From the NCBI GenBank assembly GCA_943373175.1, contig CALSBM010000027.1, forward strand, positions 1-36,187: a DNA stretch of 36,187 nt, given 5' to 3'. Under the pieces are notes generated by a model, which had not been told where the DNA came from, did not search any database, and worked only from the letters and a program-made list of their open reading frames with translations. Position 1 is the first letter of the stretch. Each line of letters begins with the position of its first letter. Made by a program: the position numbers and the translations under genes. Origin of the DNA: JAIXUI01 sp943373175 (GTDB lineage: Bacteria; Bacteroidota; Bacteroidia; UBA7662; JAIXUI01). Positions 30,930 to 36,187 of this stretch are shown piece by piece.

Positions 30930-33900
30930 TTACTTACGTATTAAAACATTAGCAGTGCTTTGAGATTGAGCACCGACAAATCGTAGTACATAAACACCTG
31001 CTTTAACATCAGAAACATCCAGAGTTTCTGTTAGTTCAGCTTGATCTGCTTTGATAACACGTTCTTTAACAACACGACCCAATGCGTCTATCAACTGAAT
31101 ACGACCGGTTGCCACAGTGGCAAACTGAATATTAAGCTCCGTGCTTGCCGGATTAGGATAAACCTTTCCAAAGTCTTTACCATTCAGCTCGGTAACGGAA
31201 ACTGTTGAATTCACGGTTACTGCTGAGGTATCATTCATTCGGTTAACATCATTAGCTAAACCAGTGGTGTAAACTCTGATGGTTCTTGAACCAGTACCTG
31301 TTGGAGTCCAAGGTGCAGTAAACTGGAAGGTAATGGAATCACCTGGTTGAATCGTTGAGGTTACAGACTGTGTAGAAGTGAATACGTTATTAACAGAATA
31401 AGCTACATCAAAACCTGTTATCGGCATATTGCCGTAATTCTTAACAATTGCACTTACAACTGTAGGCGATGAAATAGAAGCATTAGCCACAGGAGAAAGA
31501 ATTCTTGCAATACCTGCATCTACCATTTGAGTAGAAACAACCTTAGAGGCAGTGTCATTTTGAGTATTAATATCTCCGTTGATGGCTGAGAACACCTTTA
31601 TAGTATAACTACCTCCAACTGTTGGAGTCCAAGGCGTAGTAAAGGTTATCTGAACAGAGTCGCCTGCAATTAATGGCCCTACAAAAGACTGAGTAACGGC
31701 AGGGTTATTATTAATTCTGTAACCAACTGTTGTGTTAGAAATAGGAATTGTTCCTGAATTACGGAACCAACCTCTAATTGTAACAGGTTGGTTAAGGGTT
31801 ACAGATGTTCCAACAGGAGCACTCACACTGGTGAAGCCACCATCAATAGTACCTGAACCGCCAGTTACAATCACACTAACTGTATCAGAAGAAGTACAAA
31901 TACCGTCCGTAACAGTAGCAATAAAATTATAAGTTCCACCAGTTGCAAAAGGTCCTACAGTAATGGATACACCTTGAGTTGGAGGAGTAGTATTCCATGA
32001 AACCTGTGCACTTGAACTCACTGTTACTCCAGGATTAACTGCTCCAATAGACTGTGGAGTAACAGAAGAAATAGCCCAATCTGAGGCGTTGTTTGCATCA
32101 ACATTTGTACGAACTAATCCTGCATTTCCAGAAGAACTCGGAATTGCGCCACTCCAATCAGCAGGAGTAATTCCGGAATTTGGTGCAAAGTTGTAACCGT
32201 TCGAAGCAACAACATCTAAAACAGCTCCAGTTGATTTACGAAGAATGAATCCTGCTTGAGAAGAAGAAGAGAGTGAGCCATTCGCTCCACCCATGTTGTA
32301 GTAGAAATTTGCTGGATCATCAGTTCCAGAACCAATATTCAAAATCAAAACTCCGGAACCGGGAAGAATTACTGAAGGCAATGTAAATGAACGGGTAGAT
32401 GCTCCTACAACTTCAATTTGGTAACCAGTAATATCTTTTGAAGAAGAACCAAAATTGGTAATCTCGATAAAGTCTGCATCAGTAGGGAAAACATAAGCAG
32501 GATAAGCAGAAGTTGCTCCTGTTCCAGTTTTGAAGAGCGTTATTTCAGAAATTCTAACTTGGTTTTCATTTGGCAAAGTTGCTGTTAGCGTTGCTGTTTG
32601 GCCTGTGGTTATGTTTTGATTTACACCTGCATTAATAACTAAGTATGCATTGGTGTAAGCATAAGCATCGCTGGTATCCGACAAACCAGCACTATCAAGT
32701 GCAGTAACTCTATATCTGATTAACGTTCCAGCAGTTCCTCCAGGAATAGTTCCAGTCCAAAGATTGGTAGCGGAGTTAAAGGTCATAGGAGAGGCTGTAA
32801 ATGTTCCGCTATTAGATAAATCGTAGTGAAGATTAACCGTTTGAAGACCTGCAAACCGAAGTATGGAGGCAGATACTTGACGAGTCATTACAGAACAAGT
32901 ATCGTTCAAACGAGTTACGGATTGAATTACTGGATCTACAGGTTGGATGATAGTAAAGTCATCGAAAGCAAATCCATCAGTGTTAAATCCTGCATCAGAA
33001 GTAAATGAAACCCTGAATTGAACTTGAGATTGTAAGGCTAAAATGTCAAGTGGATATTCTGCGTTTACCCAGCCACCTGAACCAGGATTACCAACCCAAA
33101 CAGGCTGACCATTAGAACTGTTAACTGAAGGTGCAGTATACCAGTTAATTCCGTTACCAACAGTACCCAGAACAGACCAAGTTGTACCACCATCGGTTGA
33201 ATACTGAACATTGGCGCCATCCCAATTATTTTCAGAATCCCACCATATTTTCATTCTAAGTTTTGGAGCAGAAAGTGTAGCAAAAGAGAAACAAGGAGAC
33301 TGAACAAAAGAAGCTTCGCTGGAATTGTATGTACCAGTTAGGCTGGTTACCCAAGCATTAGGTGCAGAGGCTGCTGAGTTAATCACTGCTTTGGCAGGAG
33401 TACCTAAAGCCCAGGAAGAGTTATTTCCACCTGAAGTCCAACCGCCGGTACCCGCATCAAAGTTTTGATTATAAGGAAATGAAGCAATAACAGGAATACT
33501 CTCAACAACTTTCATTGAAGAGTCGTTTAGTGCATTTATATCTCCTGAGACATTTGCAATAGCTAGGAAGTTGTAAGTACCTGCTGCTGAAAGGTTAGCG
33601 GTCGAGGTAAAGGAGTAATTTACTGTATCACCGGGGTTAATAGGACCTGCAAAAACTGCTGAAACTGGAGTACCTCCATTGATAGAGTAACTTACGTTAA
33701 TGTTGTTGGCAACAGCAGTTCCAAAATTGTAAATCCGAACCGTTACTGTTTCACTTGCGGTTAATCCGCAGCCGTTATTCGGAGAAGCAATGGCAACCAC
33801 ACCAACATCGTTAGGGCTAACATTGAATTCATAAGCCCCAATATCCGGAGTTGCAGAACGAGAAGCGCCTGAAAAATCGGTAGTAACGTAAGATATCGAA

Positions 33901-36187
33901 GTACCTGCATTATTTAGGGGCAAAGAACTAGGGGTAAGGTTAGTTGGAGTCGCAAAAATAGGATTGGCACTAACAGAACCAGCCTCCATGGAGGTTGCCG
34001 CATTCCAGTCAGCAATTGTGTTGTAGGTAGTTGGAGCGAACGTTGCTACGAACAAGGGTGCAGTACTATTTGCAAGGAAGTAGTTATTGTTTGAGCATTG
34101 AGCACCACTTAACAAAGCTGTATCTACTACAAACATTCCAACCCAAGAGTTACCAGTAATTGCAGTATTTCCTGCCTTTAACCCAACGATGTTATTGTTT
34201 TTAAAAATGAAACTATCAAAAGCATAAGCATCAGTACTGCTAAAATTTTCAGTAATTGAAACAATTCCATTGGTGCCAAAACCAGTTCCTGGTCCAGACT
34301 GAATACGAACAGTATTGAAAACAATTTCAATATTATCTTTTGGATTTGGATTGGTAGAACTAGTATCGTAACGGGCTTCTACAGTGAAAGCTCTTGGAGT
34401 ATTGCTTGTAGTTTGAATGTTAACAACGTTGTTAAAAACCTGATTAGCAGTTGCACTAACGTTGTTCATATCACTGAAGTAAAACGCGTTAGAAGAAATT
34501 GATCCTGCAATGAGGTTATTTCTTACAGACGAACCATTTACAGACTCCATTCTAATACCAACTCCTGGAATATTATTCGGGTGGCCATTCAAAACATTAC
34601 TAAAAATTTGTGGTGCGTCTTGACGAGTAAGGCTTATACCAGTTCCTCTATAATTGTTGATAACATTGCTAGAAACAATGGTATTTAACCCAGGAGAAGC
34701 TGAGTTTCCAGTACCGGTTATGGCATCCGAAATTCCATTGAATGTGTTAAGATCAATATTAAATCCGCTTCCGGAAAAACGAATTCCAGTGTTTCCAAAT
34801 AAAACAGTTGAATCATTAAAAGTACATCCTGTAACGCTACCGTTGTTGGCACCAGCGCCATAACTGACTAAGGTAGAAGAAGTAAAGTTTCCTACAATTA
34901 CTGGACGAACAAAAGAAAGATTACTAAAGCTTATGTTGCTTGCATTTAGTATCCTGAAAACGTCTCTACTGTTAACATTTGAGGCCGTATCACAATAGAG
35001 CTTTACATCATTTACATTTCCTGTAGAGGATGTAAAGAGTACACTATTGGTTGAAGATGAACCTGGAACTGAAGTAATTACATAATTCCCGAAGTAAGTA
35101 CCCGGTAAAATTTGAAAGATAACTGCCCCAGAAACACCGCCGCAAGTAATGGCATTTACTGCATCCTGAATAGTAGAATATGTTCCACCAGCACCAACAG
35201 TATATGTTCCAGAAGGCAATGCAAGGCAAAGATTAGTTGTTAAAGTATCGTTGCCTGGGTTAAGATCGGGGCTTCCATTAGCGTTAGTAATCCAAACCTT
35301 AAGTTGTGGAGTACCAGAAGCTGGAATAGTTGCCTGAGAAGCAAATGTATGGATGGTATTTCCACCAAGTGGGATACTACCGCTAAACGGTTCAATAACA
35401 GGAGTTCCGCCATTGACGGAGAATCCAGCGGTACCTGAAGTAATGGTGTTCGCTGCAAAGTTGCTAATACGAAAAGAGACCGTAGCATTTCCGGCAGTCA
35501 CTGGACTTGTAGGTGAGATTAGAGCTGAGGCCGTTGCATCAGTTCCAACAGTAGGAAGAAAACCAAACTGAATGTTTGGACGATCTTGACTATTTAGAAT
35601 AGTTCCGGAAGTACCGGGGCAAGTATTAACATTATCCTGACGGTCCACAATTGTAGCCATGAACCCAGTACCGGTCATGTTAACTGTTGCGTTATTAGTG
35701 TAGGAGATAGTACCTGAAGGTGTGCTGTTATCAAAACATATTTCGATAACCACATTACTCACTCCGTCCCAAAAAAAGTTAGTTGAAAAAGGGTGAGCAT
35801 TCCAACCTTGTTGATCAGTATAGGATGGGTTGGTGTAAACCGAAGTTAAACCTGTTACGAAACCGCCACTTAAATCGGTAACAGTAGAAGCTCCCATCTT
35901 GATTTCGAAGTTGATTAGCGCAGTTGATAACGTACCAGTCGGATTTGAAAGCTGATAGTTAGCAAGCGCAGTACTAACGACATCAAAGGAAAGGGAATTC
36001 ATATTTCCTGCTGAAGCTCCCGCAGCAGTTAACTCGGAAGCCAATACAAGATACTGAGCCCTAGAGGATTCGTACCAGTTGCCGTAAGGCGATGGGTAGG
36101 TGGTTCCCGTGTTATTCGTAGTTCCTGTTCCTACTGTCACCGTTAGTTGGGCTTGTGTCTGCCATCCAAGCAACAAAAGTCCCAAAC
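30930..36187 (-). CDS. Giant T9SS-exported multidomain surface protein 2 (5' partial)
   Basis: About 1750 residues are visible; the start lies beyond the right edge. The visible end of the signal peptide (GLLLLGWQTQAQ) suggests that only a few codons are missing. The order of domains matches giant protein 1: beta-sandwich, CARDB-like repeat, right-handed beta-helix, CARDB-like repeat, MAM/jelly-roll-like domain (FDAGTGGW), Fn3-like domain, lamin-tail domain (ISEITLFKTG, DADFIEITNFG), two CARDB-like repeats and a T9SS type A tail (VYPNPASTELNI, ending VLIRK). The two proteins are clearly paralogues. Their first 200 residues are the least alike, which may set different binding. Expected location: cell surface or secreted by the type IX system. 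Confidence 0.85.
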   Translation of the reverse strand, partial: LGLLLLGWQTQAQLTVTVGTGTTNNTGTTYPSPYGNWYESSRAQYLVLASELTAAGASAGNMNSLSFDVVSTALANYQLSNPTGTLSTALINFEIKMGASTVTDLSGGFVTGLTSVYTNPSYTDQQGWNAHPFSTNFFWDGVSNVVIEICFDNSTPSGTISYTNNATVNMTGTGFMATIVDRQDNVNTCPGTSGTILNSQDRPNIQFGFLPTVGTDATASALISPTSPVTAGNATVSFRISNFAANTITSGTAGFSVNGGTPVIEPFSGSIPLGGNTIHTFASQATIPASGTPQLKVWITNANGSPDLNPGNDTLTTNLCLALPSGTYTVGAGGTYSTIQDAVNAITCGGVSGAVIFQILPGTYFGNYVITSVPGSSSTNSVLFTSSTGNVNDVKLYCDTASNVNSRDVFRILNASNISFSNLSFVRPVIVGNFTSSTLVSYGAGANNGSVTGCTFNDSTVLFGNTGIRFSGSGFNIDLNTFNGISDAITGTGNSASPGLNTIVSSNVINNYRGTGISLTRQDAPQIFSNVLNGHPNNIPGVGIRMESVNGSSVRNNLIAGSISSNAFYFSDMNNVSATANQVFNNVVNIQTTSNTPRAFTVEARYDTSSTNPNPKDNIEIVFNTVRIQSGPGTGFGTNGIVSITENFSSTDAYAFDSFIFKNNNIVGLKAGNTAITGNSWVGMFVVDTALLSGAQCSNNNYFLANSTAPLFVATFAPTTYNTIADWNAATSMEAGSVSANPIFATPTNLTPSSLPLNNAGTSISYVTTDFSGASRSATPDIGAYEFNVSPNDVGVVAIASPNNGCGLTASETVTVRIYNFGTAVANNINVSYSINGGTPVSAVFAGPINPGDTVNYSFTSTANLSAAGTYNFLAIANVSGDINALNDSSMKVVESIPVIASFPYNQNFDAGTGGWTSGGNNSSWALGTPAKAVINSAASAPNAWVTSLTGTYNSSEASFVQSPCFSFATLSAPKLRMKIWWDSENNWDGANVQYSTDGGTTWSVLGTVGNGINWYTAPSVNSSNGQPVWVGNPGSGGWVNAEYPLDILALQSQVQFRVSFTSDAGFNTDGFAFDDFTIIQPVDPVIQSVTRLNDTCSVMTRQVSASILRFAGLQTVNLHYDLSNSGTFTASPMTFNSATNLWTGTIPGGTAGTLIRYRVTALDSAGLSDTSDAYAYTNAYLVINAGVNQNITTGQTATLTATLPNENQVRISEITLFKTGTGATSAYPAYVFPTDADFIEITNFGSSSKDITGYQIEVVGASTRSFTLPSVILPGSGVLILNIGSGTDDPANFYYNMGGANGSLSSSSQAGFILRKSTGAVLDVVASNGYNFAPNSGITPADWSGAIPSSSGNAGLVRTNVDANNASDWAISSVTPQSIGAVNPGVTVSSSAQVSWNTTPPTQGVSITVGPFATGGTYNFIATVTDGICTSSDTVSVIVTGGSGTIDGGFTSVSAPVGTSVTLNQPVTIRGWFRNSGTIPISNTTVGYRINNNPAVTQSFVGPLIAGDSVQITFTTPWTPTVGGSYTIKVFSAINGDINTQNDTASKVVSTQMVDAGIARILSPVANASISSPTVVSAIVKNYGNMPITGFDVAYSVNNVFTSTQSVTSTIQPGDSITFQFTAPWTPTGTGSRTIRVYTTGLANDVNRMNDTSAVTVNSTVSVTELNGKDFGKVYPNPASTELNIQFATVATGRIQLIDALGRVVKERVIKADQAELTETLDVSDVKAGVYVLRFVGAQSQSTANVLIRK

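Overview
The window is a piece of a Bacteroidota chromosome, probably from a free-living, uncultured-type member of the Flavobacteriales/Cryomorphaceae/Sphingobacteria side of the phylum; I cannot place it more precisely. Five things point there. SecD and SecF are fused into one polypeptide. Two giant surface proteins end in type IX secretion (T9SS) sorting tails with the YPNP motif. A PorV/PorQ-family outer-membrane protein is present. ATP synthase is split, with atpB-E-F-H-A-G but no atpD or atpC. Several promoters match the Bacteroidota -7 consensus TAnnTTTG and few genes have a Shine-Dalgarno sequence.

Positions 1-2890 are accessory DNA. They hold the 3' remnant of a tyrosine recombinase broken by a frameshift, an intact Fic-family enzyme, and a HigBA-type toxin-antitoxin locus whose toxin frame carries an early stop codon. 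Two near-identical 73-bp hairpin repeats lie directly downstream of the Fic gene and of higA. A degenerate array of 42-bp repeats follows. Everything here reads rightward, unlike the neighbouring core genes.

Positions 2896-14894 are leftward core genes. secDF, a small unknown membrane protein and udk come first. Upstream of them lie accC, accB and efp, with a terminator-like hairpin between accB and accC. Then come fabH, plsX, rpmF and a DUF177/YceD gene, which together with accB/accC form a fatty-acid initiation and ribosome-linked cluster, followed by pdxA and pepA. rsmA diverges from pepA. A PorV/PorQ-like gene and tyrS diverge from a 20-bp palindrome. tyrS and a small thioesterase read rightward to a strong bidirectional terminator at 18631-18661.

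Positions 18678-25363 are one tight leftward operon. It begins with a degenerate (predicted metal-free) LytM/M23 protein and a bactofilin, then an AtpZ/AtpI-like protein, a four-helix membrane protein, and atpB-E-F-H-A-G. A 15-bp stem-loop lies between atpE and atpF. Envelope-shape factors and the ATP synthase therefore appear to be co-transcribed.

Positions 25411-36187 hold two tandem paralogous giant T9SS cargo proteins, each with its own terminator; the upstream one runs off the window. The PorV/PorQ-like protein and SecDF are plausible parts of the export route for such proteins. No rRNA, tRNA, CRISPR array or intact insertion sequence was seen.
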